A DNA stretch of 64,000 nt from CAYRLW01 sp964425215 (GTDB lineage Bacteria > Spirochaetota > Spirochaetia > Treponematales > Breznakiellaceae). The position numbers and the translations under genes are program-made. Positions 8,672 to 17,038 of the stretch are shown piece after piece. The stretch lies in NCBI GenBank assembly GCA_964425215.1, contig CAYRLW010000006.1:41751-105750 (forward strand), written 5' to 3'. Under the pieces are notes generated by a model. That model did not search any database and had not been told where the DNA came from. It saw only the letters and a program-made list of their open reading frames with translations. Each line of letters opens with the position of its first letter. Positions within the stretch are counted from its first letter, which is position 1.

Positions 8672-9664
8672 TTACCTCCCCACCAAAGCTGAACGGGGAT
8701 AGGGTCCAGCGTAAACGTCGTCGTACAAAGCCGACAGCGACGGTTCGGCTCCCTCTTCGGCAAATTGAACCGCTTCGGCGATTTGTTTCTCTATCTCTGC
8801 GTCCATTTGATCGATACTTGCCGGGGAAATGTGATTCTCTTTTACGAGCCGGTCTTGAAATATCATAATAGGATCGTGGGAACGGTACCGTTCCACCTCT
8901 TCCTTAGTGCGGTACTTTTGGGGATCGCTCATGGAATGGCCCTTGTACCGGTAGGTCTGCAGGTCCAAAAGAACCGGCAGGCCCTGGCGGGCCGATTCGA
9001 GGGCTCCTTTGAAGGCCTGGTATACCTCCAGAACATCCATCCCATCCACTTCCTGGCCCCCTATCCCATAACTGTTCCCCATAATGGAAAACTGTTCCAC
9101 CGATGAGACCCTTTTAAAATTGGTTCCCATACCAAAGTGATTGTTCTCGCAGGCGTATATCACCGGGAGGGACCAGATTTTGGCCATATTCAAACTTTCG
9201 TGAAACGCCCCCTGGTGTATGGCCCCGTCGCCAAAGAAAACCGCTGTAGCGCCTCCGGTCTTATTGTACTTTTGAGAAAAAGCCACCCCGGTGGCCACGG
9301 GAATTTGGGCGCCCACGATACCGTTACCCCCCAAAAAATGAAGTTCCTCGTCAAATAGGTGCATGGATCCCCCTTTCCCTCGGGAGGCCCCGTTAGCTTT
9401 CCCAAAAAGTTCCGCCATCACTTCTTTGGGATCCATGCCGCAGGCCAGGGCAAATCCGTGGTCCCGATACCCGGTTAAAACATAATCCTTCCCTACGTCC
9501 ATTGCCGTTAGGGCCCCCACGGCCACCGCCTCTTGGCCGTTGTACAAATGGCAAAAACCGCCGATTTTCCTTAGCCCGTACATTTTGCCCGCCTCTTCCT
9601 CAAACCGGCGAATCAATTTCATGGTTCGAAGCATACCCACGAGCGTATCCTTTGAAAGTTCCAT
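8672..9664 (-). CDS. pdhA: Pyruvate dehydrogenase E1 component, alpha subunit
   Basis: A 330-residue alpha subunit. The thiamine diphosphate motif runs from GDGAIHQGAFHESLNMA to ENN (about 145-175). Other landmarks are GYRDHGFALACGMD, GKGGSMHLF and the phosphorylation-loop region YRYKGHSMSDPQKYRTKEE. It forms a heterotetramer with PdhB. The ATG at 9664 has an AGGTAGG site and lies only 3 nt after the stop of the PPOX-like gene, so that gene probably shares the transcript. Confidence 0.94.
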   Translation of the reverse strand: MELSKDTLVGMLRTMKLIRRFEEEAGKMYGLRKIGGFCHLYNGQEAVAVGALTAMDVGKDYVLTGYRDHGFALACGMDPKEVMAELFGKANGASRGKGGSMHLFDEELHFLGGNGIVGAQIPVATGVAFSQKYNKTGGATAVFFGDGAIHQGAFHESLNMAKIWSLPVIYACENNHFGMGTNFKRVSSVEQFSIMGNSYGIGGQEVDGMDVLEVYQAFKGALESARQGLPVLLDLQTYRYKGHSMSDPQKYRTKEEVERYRSHDPIMIFQDRLVKENHISPASIDQMDAEIEKQIAEAVQFAEEGAEPSLSALYDDVYAGPYPRSALVGR

Positions 9665-9667
9665 AAC

Positions 9668-10108
9668 CTACCTCGATCTCCAAAAATGGCGTTCATTTTT
9701 CATGGGATAGAACAGGGAAATTTGCTCAATTTCGGTCTCCAGGACCACAAAATTTTTAGAATCCCTGTTGACCCGCCAAAATATTTGTAGATTCGGACCG
9801 ATGGACTCCATCACTTCGGCCTTTAACTGGGGTTCCATAATCAATCGGGCCACCCCGTTAAGGGTGTAAATTTCGTTCAAAACCGTACTCTGAAAGGTCC
9901 ATTCCACCTTCCCGTGGGCCTCCACCTGTTTTGCCTTAGGGCTGTCGGTGGCGGTAATGGCGTAGAGATAGCCCGTCCTACCTTTTAAAACCGTGGGGGT
10001 CATCCAGCGACTGTGGGGATACCCCTCCTGGTCCACCGACGTGAACAGGGCAACCTTTGAAACCCTTAAAAGGCGTTCTAAATTTCCGAGCAAATCCGGA
10101 GCTTCCAT
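9668..10108 (-). CDS. Pyridoxamine 5'-phosphate oxidase-like (general stress 26 type) protein
   Basis: A 146-residue split-barrel flavin-binding protein of the PPOX/general stress protein 26 type. Recognisable blocks are KVALFTSVDQEGYPHSRWM, YLYAITATDSPKAKQVEAHGKVEW and a C-terminal IWRVNRDSKNFVVLETEIEQISLFYP-like strand set. It may bind FMN, F420 or haem; the substrate is unknown and true pyridoxamine oxidation is unlikely for this subfamily. The ATG at 10108 follows AAAGGAGG; an upstream extension to 10171 has no site. It heads the pdh operon. Confidence 0.8.
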   Translation of the reverse strand: MEAPDLLGNLERLLRVSKVALFTSVDQEGYPHSRWMTPTVLKGRTGYLYAITATDSPKAKQVEAHGKVEWTFQSTVLNEIYTLNGVARLIMEPQLKAEVMESIGPNLQIFWRVNRDSKNFVVLETEIEQISLFYPMKNERHFWRSR

Positions 10109-10137
10109 GAGCAATCCTCCTTTATACCTATGGATAT

Positions 10138-10167
10138 ATATTACTAAATATGTAATGTAATAGGCAA
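10138..10167 (-). promoter_or_regulatory. Probable promoter/operator of the pdh operon
   Basis: On the minus strand a TTGCCT (-35, 10162-10167) and TAATAT (-10, 10138-10143) are 18 nt apart. The palindrome ATTAC-N7-GTAAT (10140-10156) overlaps the spacer and -10, a position suited to a repressor. The nearest open frame downstream is the PPOX-like gene. No regulator can be named. Confidence 0.45.
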
Positions 10168-10293
10168 ACAATTAACCAGGTCGAAAAAAGTTTTGGGGAT
10201 GGTTTTGCAGCATTACTACTTTCGCGGTAGACCACCACGCTAGAGGGTATGTGTGCTTTAATGATGCTTTTTTAAAAGGACCTCTAATAGCCA

Positions 10294-10340
10294 CAAAAAA
10301 AGAAAGCCCCCCGGGAAAAGGAGTCAAAACCCGGGAGGCT
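10294..10340 (-). terminator. Intrinsic terminator ending the nqr-carotenoid gene run
   Basis: On the minus strand an 11-bp GC-rich stem (arms at 10330-10340 and 10305-10315, one G-U-type mismatch) is followed directly by a U-rich tract (10304 down to 10294). It lies about 130 nt past the last gene of the minus-strand run. The rest of the 10109-10470 interval holds only the pdh promoter and AT-rich sequence; I see no convincing gene in it. Confidence 0.75.
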
Positions 10341-10470
10341 AAAGAAAAAGGAAAGGAGGAATGAGATGAGAAAACGGTTTGTGCCGCTTTCAATAATAAA
10401 ACAAGGGGATAGAAAAAAGGTAACAGGAGCAAAAGCAAAAAACAGACTTTTTTTAAGGTCCCGACGCTTT

Positions 10471-10749
10471 TTAACGGTCCCCTGTTGATCCCTGGGCCAA
10501 CCGTTCTTCCTTTTCCCATTGGGCGATTACGTGTTCGTACGCAGCGATGGTGGCTTGCATTACCACATCCTGTAGGGCTCCCCGGCCTACCCAATCGGAC
10601 CCATCCATGTTGTAGAGGTGCGTTAGAATTCCCTTTACATCCCGAACCGTGCAGGTAGGATCGTGGATCCTTCGACGTTCTAGACCCCGAACCTCCTGTT
10701 CGTAGACCTCCTGGTATTTTTCTTCCTGCCAATTAACCGACTCGTTCAT
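10471..10749 (-). CDS. Small hypothetical protein
   Basis: A 92-residue, mostly helical, charged protein (starts MNESVNWQEEKYQEVYEQEV, then RIHDPTCTVRDVKGILTHLYNMDGSDWVGRG). No signal peptide or membrane helix is visible and I do not recognise a family. Its ATG overlaps the stop of the upstream secreted-protein gene by 4 nt, which supports real translation by coupling. It is the last gene before the terminator at 10.3 kb. Confidence 0.65.
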   Translation of the reverse strand: MNESVNWQEEKYQEVYEQEVRGLERRRIHDPTCTVRDVKGILTHLYNMDGSDWVGRGALQDVVMQATIAAYEHVIAQWEKEERLAQGSTGDR

Positions 10750-11927
10750 CGCGTTCCCTCTTTAAAATAGGTTATTTTTCTCTCTACGGTGGGTCCCCAC
10801 TGGGGGACCAGTAGGCCAAACCGTTCTTCCATGGACGTGGTTTTTCGCTCTATCCAGGAACCCCGGGAGTCCAGCTTGTAATCGTACCGATAATCCAGGG
10901 GTGTTCCATCGGCCGCATAGCCCGTGATTCGCCGCAACAGCCCGTCATCTCCCCATTGGAAGCGGTACAACTCCTCTTTGGGATTCTCGTCATCCCCCTG
11001 CGCGTCCTGGCTCACGGTCTGGGCCTGGCTCACGGTCTGAGCCTGGTTCGCAGTCTGAGCCTGGCTCGCCGCATGGGTCGGGGTCAGATTCCCCGTTGAT
11101 ACAGGAGCCTGGGGCACGGTGTTACCCTCCGTACCCTTGGGCGCGGTTGTTTTAGCCTGGGGCTTTTTTTTCATCCAACGCTGTAGTTCCACGGGTCGGC
11201 CCCGGGAATCGTACAGGGCCGTCATGGTTCCGCTGGGGCCGATGATACGGCTTATCATATTTTGGCTGTTGTAATCGTAGGAAATTTCGGAAACCACTTG
11301 CCCCTGTTCGTCCCGTTGAATTTGGTAACGAAGGCGAAACTGTTCGTCCACCCTATACTGATACAGGGCCACCGCAACGGCGGATTCGTCGTACCAAGTT
11401 TCGGTTACCCCCGTACCGCTGTAGGTGAATACCACGGTCTTTTGGTCTTTTTCCCCCCGGAGTTCCATCCGAGCGGGCAAGGGGATAGGAGCAATAACGT
11501 CGCTAAAGCTCCCGATACGCCATATTTCGCTGGTCGAGTCCTGAAGAATACTCAGGGTTACCAGCCGGCCCTGATTATCCCAGGCTACCGCGACGGGAAG
11601 AAAGGTCCCTGATTCCCCATCGGGAACCAGAAGCCGCTGGACCTGCCCCCTTTGATCGAGGGTATAGACCAGGGAAGTCTTATCCTGGGGAAGCTCCACG
11701 GATGCCGCCGGGATGGTTGTTTTAAAAGCGTCCGGAGGCAGGGCCGGGGGCCAATCGGGACGCCAGTGAAAATCCACCGTAGAACCGCCCCCGGCGATGG
11801 CGCTCAAATACAGGGGGAAAAGGGGCCCCTGCGCAGTGGAACCGGTATCCAGGGCCAGAAGGGGTAGTAGTGTTGCCATACCAACGATCAAAGAGAAGAA
11901 AAAATGACGCATAGAAATAGTATACAT
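10746..11927 (-). CDS. Secreted protein with RHS/YD-like beta repeats
   Basis: A 393-residue protein of unknown function with an N-terminal signal peptide (hydrophobic FFFSLIVGMATLLPLLA). The middle carries YD-type segments (DQRGQVQRLLVPDGES, WDNQGRLVTLSILQD, RDEQGQVVSEISYDYNSQNMI, LYDSRGRPVELQRWM) like those in RHS/YD-repeat beta structures. A low-complexity QAQTV/NQAQT repeat stretch follows (about 295-315). The start is uncertain: GTG/ATG choices at 11927 and 11912 (MRHFFF) both keep the signal peptide. It lies 15 nt downstream of the prenol-kinase fusion gene and may act in the periplasm or outer membrane. Confidence 0.7.
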   Translation of the reverse strand: MYTISMRHFFFSLIVGMATLLPLLALDTGSTAQGPLFPLYLSAIAGGGSTVDFHWRPDWPPALPPDAFKTTIPAASVELPQDKTSLVYTLDQRGQVQRLLVPDGESGTFLPVAVAWDNQGRLVTLSILQDSTSEIWRIGSFSDVIAPIPLPARMELRGEKDQKTVVFTYSGTGVTETWYDESAVAVALYQYRVDEQFRLRYQIQRDEQGQVVSEISYDYNSQNMISRIIGPSGTMTALYDSRGRPVELQRWMKKKPQAKTTAPKGTEGNTVPQAPVSTGNLTPTHAASQAQTANQAQTVSQAQTVSQDAQGDDENPKEELYRFQWGDDGLLRRITGYAADGTPLDYRYDYKLDSRGSWIERKTTSMEERFGLLVPQWGPTVERKITYFKEGTR

Positions 11928-11941
11928 CCCCAGAAACGGGA

Positions 11942-13510
11942 TTAAAAGCCCGTTTGAAGAAGGTATAAGCCCCCCATAAGGACTGAAGGTATAAGGGTCG
12001 ACAAAAAATTCACCATATCGTTATTTACCCAATGAATACCCCGAACCAGGAGGTTCGGAACGTGGTCGGTCATGGGACGTTCGGTTACCCTGCCGGTGGT
12101 GGTACAGAGGTACTGGGCTTGAAGGGTAGCTCCTAAAAGGGAATCCAACAGGGAACCCAGGAAGCCCCCGACAATGATTAGACCAAAAGCCCAAGGGGAA
12201 GACCAGGGGATAAGGTGATCCCGTAAGGGAATGCGCAAAAAAGGGTTCGAAGGGAATAGATTCTGTAATTGAAGGTACAGACCCTGGGCCGAAAAAAGCA
12301 GGGCTACAAAGAGGGCCCCCAAAAGGGAGAACAAAAAACCTAAAACCGTGACCCCCCCGGACACCCCGGGTTCAACGATCTTACGAGTCAAAATATGCCG
12401 AGGTTTTTGGGGATGCAGAACCCCCATCTCACCAGCCCAGGTATCGGCGGTGGCCGCCGAAAAGGCCACCACCAGGGCGATAAAATACATCCCCTGGCCC
12501 GTGACTGCAAAAAAGATAGAGGCAACCACCGCCACGCCGCAGTTGGCTAAAACTTGGATCGAATCTCGCCGGTCGCCCTTTTCGATGAGGGAAGTCAAGC
12601 GTAAACTTTTCCTTTTTTCCTTTTTTACCCGTCCGATTAGGACAGAGGATACAAAGAACGAGAAGAGTATCACCAGGGGTCCAAAACCACCGAACACGAA
12701 TAGGGCTGTTCCAACCCCCACCCCCGCCAGAGCTCCTTCGGTGGTTACCTTTTTAAGGTACCAGGATACAAAGGCCACGGGGATGGTAAAAAGAAAACCG
12801 AACAGCACCAGGGCGTTGACCGTACCGGGGGTCGCGAAGGCTAGATAAAAGGCCGTCCCTAAGGGTACGGTAATGTTATCGATCCCCAGGGGAGTGGAAA
12901 CCTCTAAAAAGGCACCGATTACCGCGGTTCCCCCGGCTCGGTACAGGGCGACCCAGGGGTCGGAAGAAGGGTCAAAGACCATGGATAGGAAAAACACCAC
13001 CAAAAATGAGGCCCCAAACATGGTCAAAGTTCCGGCCATGGATTTTCGGGAACCAAAGACCATACCCCAGGGGGATTGAACCGATTCACCCACGATAGCC
13101 GCCAGACCATCCCCCCACCCCATGACCAAAATACCCGCTCCGGCCATCCAAGGGGGCAAAAAGCCGTTCCATGAAAGGAGGACAAGAATTAACAAGGAAA
13201 TGGGGAAATACACGGTGCCATAGTTTCTGGAACTGGGCTTCCCTTCCATCCCTTTAAAAAGGTTCAACCTCAATGATAGCCAATTCAACACAATAAAGGT
13301 GCCAGGACCGATAGCGGCCATAAGGGGGCTTTTTATCCACAGCATGGCAAAAAGCCACCAATGGGACACCCCAATGTGAACCAATTTCCGGGTCATGGAC
13401 GGGCCAAGAATACGCCGCTTTTCCAAATATCCGGCTACACCGATAAAAACGAACACGTAAACGAAGGAAAAAATAAGACCCCACAGGTCCTGCATAAACA
13501 TACTATTCAT
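11942..13510 (-). CDS. Fused prenol kinase-like (CTP-dependent) and DUF92 membrane protein
   Basis: A 522-residue polytopic membrane protein with two recognisable halves. The N-terminal half (about 1-215) resembles the dolichol/phytol kinase-like cytidylyltransferase superfamily: TRKLVHIGVSHWW, WGDGLAAIVGE, GSRKSMAGTL and GAFLEVSTPLGIDNITVP. The C-terminal half is DUF92: LVILFSFFVSSVLIGRVKKEKR, then ADTWAGEMG, PGVSGGVTVLGF and a GGFLGSLLDSLLGATLQAQ block. In plants and cyanobacteria separate proteins of these two families (VTE5, VTE6) successively phosphorylate phytol. Acting on a prenol here is inference. The ATG at 13510 (AGGAA upstream) is preferred over a TTG at 13531. It sits directly behind the carotenoid genes. 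Confidence 0.78.
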   Translation of the reverse strand: MNSMFMQDLWGLIFSFVYVFVFIGVAGYLEKRRILGPSMTRKLVHIGVSHWWLFAMLWIKSPLMAAIGPGTFIVLNWLSLRLNLFKGMEGKPSSRNYGTVYFPISLLILVLLSWNGFLPPWMAGAGILVMGWGDGLAAIVGESVQSPWGMVFGSRKSMAGTLTMFGASFLVVFFLSMVFDPSSDPWVALYRAGGTAVIGAFLEVSTPLGIDNITVPLGTAFYLAFATPGTVNALVLFGFLFTIPVAFVSWYLKKVTTEGALAGVGVGTALFVFGGFGPLVILFSFFVSSVLIGRVKKEKRKSLRLTSLIEKGDRRDSIQVLANCGVAVVASIFFAVTGQGMYFIALVVAFSAATADTWAGEMGVLHPQKPRHILTRKIVEPGVSGGVTVLGFLFSLLGALFVALLFSAQGLYLQLQNLFPSNPFLRIPLRDHLIPWSSPWAFGLIIVGGFLGSLLDSLLGATLQAQYLCTTTGRVTERPMTDHVPNLLVRGIHWVNNDMVNFLSTLIPSVLMGGLYLLQTGF

Positions 13511-13536
13511 AATAATTATTCCTATTCTCAATATCG

Positions 13537-14214
13537 TTATAAAACGGGGAAAAGGACAAGGGCTATTCGGGTTAAAAGGAAAAAAAGCGCCTGAATAAGT
13601 ATGTACCCCTCTAAAAAAATGGAGGTTCCCGGTTTACGGATAAGCCAGGTAGGGAGGGCCACCGCGTAGGCGATTAAAAACCAGGCCATATAGTTTTTAA
13701 CGGGAATAGAAGGACCGAACCATCGCCAATACCCCAACCGAATCGCCAGGGGTTCCATGATAAAATCAAATAAAACGCAAATCAGGGCGGCAACCACGGC
13801 GGGGAGCGCTCCGTTGGAAGTTTTAAACAAACGGCGAGCAAAGGTAGAAGCCCCCAGAACCACGAGGACCCAGTTAAAACCAATAATGGGGGGAACGGAA
13901 AGGATGTTTTTTCCTAACACATCCCCGTATTCGTAGGGGCCAAAAACCAAGCCCGTGGAAACCCCCAGAACTTCTAATCCAAAGGTGGCCAAAAAGGTGG
14001 GGATGGCCCACCAAAGAACGCTAACACCCCGATCTTTAATAGCCATGCCCAAGGCGATGGAACCAAAAACAAAAAGCAGGTAGGGAGTTAAAACCAGCAT
14101 GAGGGGCCGAAGGGATGGGTGCGTATGCCCTCCTACGCCGACTAAAAAGAAAAATCCCACAATTATAAGAAGCCAACGATCGATGGGGGTGGATTTTGGG
14201 AAATGGGTAGTCAT
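13537..14214 (-). CDS. Carotenoid biosynthesis membrane protein, CruF-like
   Basis: A 225-residue polytopic protein of the carotenoid biosynthesis family that includes CruF hydratases. Diagnostic stretches are FLATFGLEVLGVSTGLVFGPYEYGD, VPPIIGFNWVLVVLGAS, ALICVLFDFIMEPLAIRLGYW and IPVKNYMAWFLIAYAV. CruF enzymes add water across the terminal 1',2' double bond of acyclic carotenoid ends, giving a tertiary alcohol. Pigmented spirochaetes are reported to make 1'-hydroxy carotenoids, which would fit. The start overlaps the crtB stop by 4 nt. Substrate and product are inference. Confidence 0.8.
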   Translation of the reverse strand: MTTHFPKSTPIDRWLLIIVGFFFLVGVGGHTHPSLRPLMLVLTPYLLFVFGSIALGMAIKDRGVSVLWWAIPTFLATFGLEVLGVSTGLVFGPYEYGDVLGKNILSVPPIIGFNWVLVVLGASTFARRLFKTSNGALPAVVAALICVLFDFIMEPLAIRLGYWRWFGPSIPVKNYMAWFLIAYAVALPTWLIRKPGTSIFLEGYILIQALFFLLTRIALVLFPVL

Positions 14215-15065
14215 CTAAAAACCTCGACAAAAAAATTTCTTATCAAGCGACGAACGATACGCCCTCGGCGGGGTTTGACTTTTTTTTCAAACACCACCAG
14301 GGGGTTACGTTCTATCGCGGAGGCGGTCCACCAGTACATGTCCGAAGCGGTTACAATGGGTAGCCGATAGCGGAACGGAAGATACGGGTATCCCTCCATG
14401 GCCTGGACCTGCCAAGTACGGAACCGCTTAATCTGAATCCATATCCAGGCTTGGAATTCCCGGGGGTGGGATCGGGCCCATGAAGGGTCGGTTATCCGTT
14501 CGTCCGCCCCATCCAGGGGAAGGTAGCGCCGGTGGAGCTGTCTATCCTCGTCCAAGTCCCGGATAAAATTAATGTATTGCATGGCCCGGCCCAACAGCTG
14601 GGCTGTGGGGTACGCTTCGGCGGCAATTCCCATGCAGGCGCACATAAATAGACCGATAACCTCTGCGGAGCCGTAGACGTACTGAAGGATTTCTTCCAGG
14701 GTATCGTAGTGGCTCTTGGTCAAGTCCGCCTGCATGGCGTCCAAAAAGGCCTCGGTCCAGGAGGGAGAAAAGTGCAACTCCCGGGCTAACTCCCCGTAGG
14801 CCCTAATTACCCCCTGGTCTTCCGGGGATACCAGGGGTGGAGGAAGGGAACTGGAACCGGCTAAGACATCCCGGGTAAAGGACCGGAAGGCAAAAAATTC
14901 CGCCTCCCGTTGGGGAATAGCGTCCACCAAATCGTCGGCCCGCCGAACAAAGGCGTAGAGGGTAAACACCCGGCGCCGGATTTGTTTTGGAAAAAAGAGG
15001 CTGGAGTTAAAATAGGTGGTACTTCCCCGTTTAAAGGTTTCCCTTTGGTACGTCGCTATATCCAT
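14211..15065 (-). CDS. crtB: Phytoene/squalene synthase family, phytoene synthase
   Basis: A 284-residue all-alpha isoprenoid synthase. Both aspartate-rich metal sites are visible: DDLVDA at 44-49 and DLDED at 170-174 within INFIRDLDEDRQLHRRYLPLD. It condenses two geranylgeranyl diphosphates to phytoene. The immediate neighbourhood (phytoene desaturase upstream with a 2-nt gap, CruF-like gene overlapping downstream) argues for phytoene rather than squalene or dehydrosqualene as product. Confidence 0.9.
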   Translation of the reverse strand: MDIATYQRETFKRGSTTYFNSSLFFPKQIRRRVFTLYAFVRRADDLVDAIPQREAEFFAFRSFTRDVLAGSSSLPPPLVSPEDQGVIRAYGELARELHFSPSWTEAFLDAMQADLTKSHYDTLEEILQYVYGSAEVIGLFMCACMGIAAEAYPTAQLLGRAMQYINFIRDLDEDRQLHRRYLPLDGADERITDPSWARSHPREFQAWIWIQIKRFRTWQVQAMEGYPYLPFRYRLPIVTASDMYWWTASAIERNPLVVFEKKVKPRRGRIVRRLIRNFFVEVFR

Positions 15066-15067
15066 CC

Positions 15068-16561
15068 CTACGCTTTCCCCGAAAGATAGGCGGCCACCAC
15101 CGGACTAACCACCTCGGAAGCGATAAAGGTCATGGGAACCCCGACGCCGGGATGGGTATATTGGCCCGCGTAAAAAAGGCCCTTGACCTTTTTGCTTCGC
15201 ATAGCAGGCCGGAACACGGCGGTTTGACGGAGCGTGTGGGCCATTCCAAGGGCGGTTCCCTTAAAGGCGTGGTAGTCGGCGGAAAAATCCCGATGGGAAA
15301 AAAGACGTTTAACCTCTATGCGGGACCTTAACGACTGACCGAGTAGGGCTTCGACCCTTCGCAGGGTAACATCGAAGTATTGTTCCCGAACCTCGTCCGT
15401 ATCCGACAGACCGGGGGCCACCGGAACCAGGAGGAACAGGTTCTCCTTCCCCTTTGGGGCGGCCCTTTGGTCGGTTTTGGAGGGGGCGGAAAGATAAAAA
15501 CAGGGATCCTGGGGCCAGGATGGTTGTTTAAAGATACGGTTAAAGTGGTCGTTCCAATCGGGGGTAAAGTACAAGTTATGGTGGGCCAAGCCTTCCACGG
15601 GTCCATCGATACCCAAATAGGCGATAAACATACTGGGGGCTAGCACGGCCCGGTCCCAATAGGCGGGGCTGTAGGATCGGTACTCCCTGGCCAACAGCTC
15701 CCGTTCCGCGTGGGGATAATCCCCGGTCATCAATACCGCGTCGGCCTGGAGGGAGACGGTTTCGTTCCCCCGACGGGCGGAAACCCCCGACACCCTGCCG
15801 GATACCACATCGATGGAGCGTACCTCGGTATCGTAGACAAATTGAACCCCCAATTCCTGGTTCAACCGTACAAGCCCCTCGACTATGGCGTACATTCCCC
15901 CCACAGGGAAGTGGATACCATCCTTTAAATCCAAGTAGGACATGAGGGAATAGAGAGCCGGCGCGTTGGAGGGGCTGGAACCCAGGAAGACCATGGCGTA
16001 CTCTAATATTTTTTTTGCCCGATGGTCCGTAAAAAACTTACCCACGTAGGAATCCAGGGAGTTAAAAACGTTCAGCCGCAACCCTTCGGTCATAAGGCGG
16101 CGGTTTAAAAATTGAAACACGTGCCGATAATCCCGGTATAAAAAATCCTTAATGGCCGTTTCGTACTTGTACTGTGAAAGGTCGACGTACCTTTTAAGCC
16201 TTTCTCCTCCACCCTTTTCAAAACCCTCAAATATTTCCTGGGTCCGTTTAAAATCCTCCGTAATTTCTACCTGCTCGGAGTCTCCAAAAAAAACCTTATA
16301 GTGGGTCCGCAATTTTTGTAATTGCCAATAATCCTCCCGTTGCTTATTAAATAAAGAGAAGTACCGATCAAACACCGGGCCCATAAGGTACCAGGAAGGG
16401 CCCATATCGAAGGCGTAGCCCCCCTGTTCCCATAAACGGGCCCTTCCGCCGGGGGTGGCACGGGCTTCCACCACCGTAACGTCGTACCCCTCTTTTCGGA
16501 GCAGGGCCGCGGAACTTAAGCCCGCAAACCCCGATCCTATGACGAGTATTTTTTTACCCAT
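15068..16561 (-). CDS. crtI: Phytoene desaturase, CrtI type
   Basis: A 497-residue FAD-dependent CrtI-family desaturase. The N-terminal dinucleotide fold is ILVIGSGFAGLSSAALLRK followed by EARATPGGRA. The C-terminus has the carotenoid oxidoreductase signature (GLFYAGQYTHPGVGVPMTFIASEVV, about 465-490). It introduces double bonds into phytoene to give neurosporene or lycopene; the number of steps cannot be read from sequence. A lycopene cyclase is not present in the window. It begins 16 nt after a small unknown gene and is co-directional with the nqr genes. Confidence 0.9.
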   Translation of the reverse strand: MGKKILVIGSGFAGLSSAALLRKEGYDVTVVEARATPGGRARLWEQGGYAFDMGPSWYLMGPVFDRYFSLFNKQREDYWQLQKLRTHYKVFFGDSEQVEITEDFKRTQEIFEGFEKGGGERLKRYVDLSQYKYETAIKDFLYRDYRHVFQFLNRRLMTEGLRLNVFNSLDSYVGKFFTDHRAKKILEYAMVFLGSSPSNAPALYSLMSYLDLKDGIHFPVGGMYAIVEGLVRLNQELGVQFVYDTEVRSIDVVSGRVSGVSARRGNETVSLQADAVLMTGDYPHAERELLAREYRSYSPAYWDRAVLAPSMFIAYLGIDGPVEGLAHHNLYFTPDWNDHFNRIFKQPSWPQDPCFYLSAPSKTDQRAAPKGKENLFLLVPVAPGLSDTDEVREQYFDVTLRRVEALLGQSLRSRIEVKRLFSHRDFSADYHAFKGTALGMAHTLRQTAVFRPAMRSKKVKGLFYAGQYTHPGVGVPMTFIASEVVSPVVAAYLSGKA

Positions 16562-16577
16562 TGACCTAACTTCCTTG

Positions 16578-17024
16578 TTATAAACCGAGAATTCTTTTTA
16601 AAACCGGGGGATCTAAACGGAAGGCACTATCCCGACCTTGGCAAAAATGGTGAACCCGTAAAAGATGGATGGATAGGTCCGAATAGATGATCCGGTCCCC
16701 TCCCCGTTCCACGGTGACGGAATTTTTGTGGAATATCCCATCGCCCCAGGGGCAGGGTAGCTTGCCCCGGGCCTCATCGCTCTTTACGAGCCAGGTATCT
16801 CCTATGGTAATCGGTTCTCCCAAACCGGCGGCCCCCGCTTTTGCCAACCGTTCCAATTCGTCGGCCACGGTGTCGAATTCCAGGCCCAAAGCCCGGAATT
16901 CCTCCTCGTCCGCTTCTACGATATCCGTGATGGGTCTTTTATCGGACCCAAGAAAACCCATGCTGGTGATTACCCCGGGGGCCATTTTTTCCATGGCTAA
17001 ACGATCGCTACTCTGCATTTTCAT
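16578..17024 (-). CDS. Hypothetical protein between nqrF and crtI
   Basis: A 148-residue soluble protein without a signal peptide or membrane helix. I do not recognise the family. It has an acidic segment (DIVEADEEEFRALGLEFDTVADELERLAKAG) and a block with spaced histidine and cysteine residues (YSDLSIHLLRVHHFCQGRDSAF). The ATG at 17024 follows a strong AGGGAGGG site. It starts 14 nt after the nqrF stop and ends 16 nt before crtI, so it bridges the pump and pigment genes in what looks like one transcript. Confidence 0.7.
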   Translation of the reverse strand: MKMQSSDRLAMEKMAPGVITSMGFLGSDKRPITDIVEADEEEFRALGLEFDTVADELERLAKAGAAGLGEPITIGDTWLVKSDEARGKLPCPWGDGIFHKNSVTVERGGDRIIYSDLSIHLLRVHHFCQGRDSAFRLDPPVLKRILGL

Positions 17025-17038
17025 GGATGAACCCTCCC

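Noticed and set aside
10366..10488. A 40-codon plus-strand frame (MRKRFVPLSIIKQG...) with a strong AAAGGAGG site
   Set aside because: It is antisense to the small hypothetical gene's 3' end, very basic, has no recognisable family and no promoter; the purine-rich site is the complement of the region next to the terminator. It may be chance.
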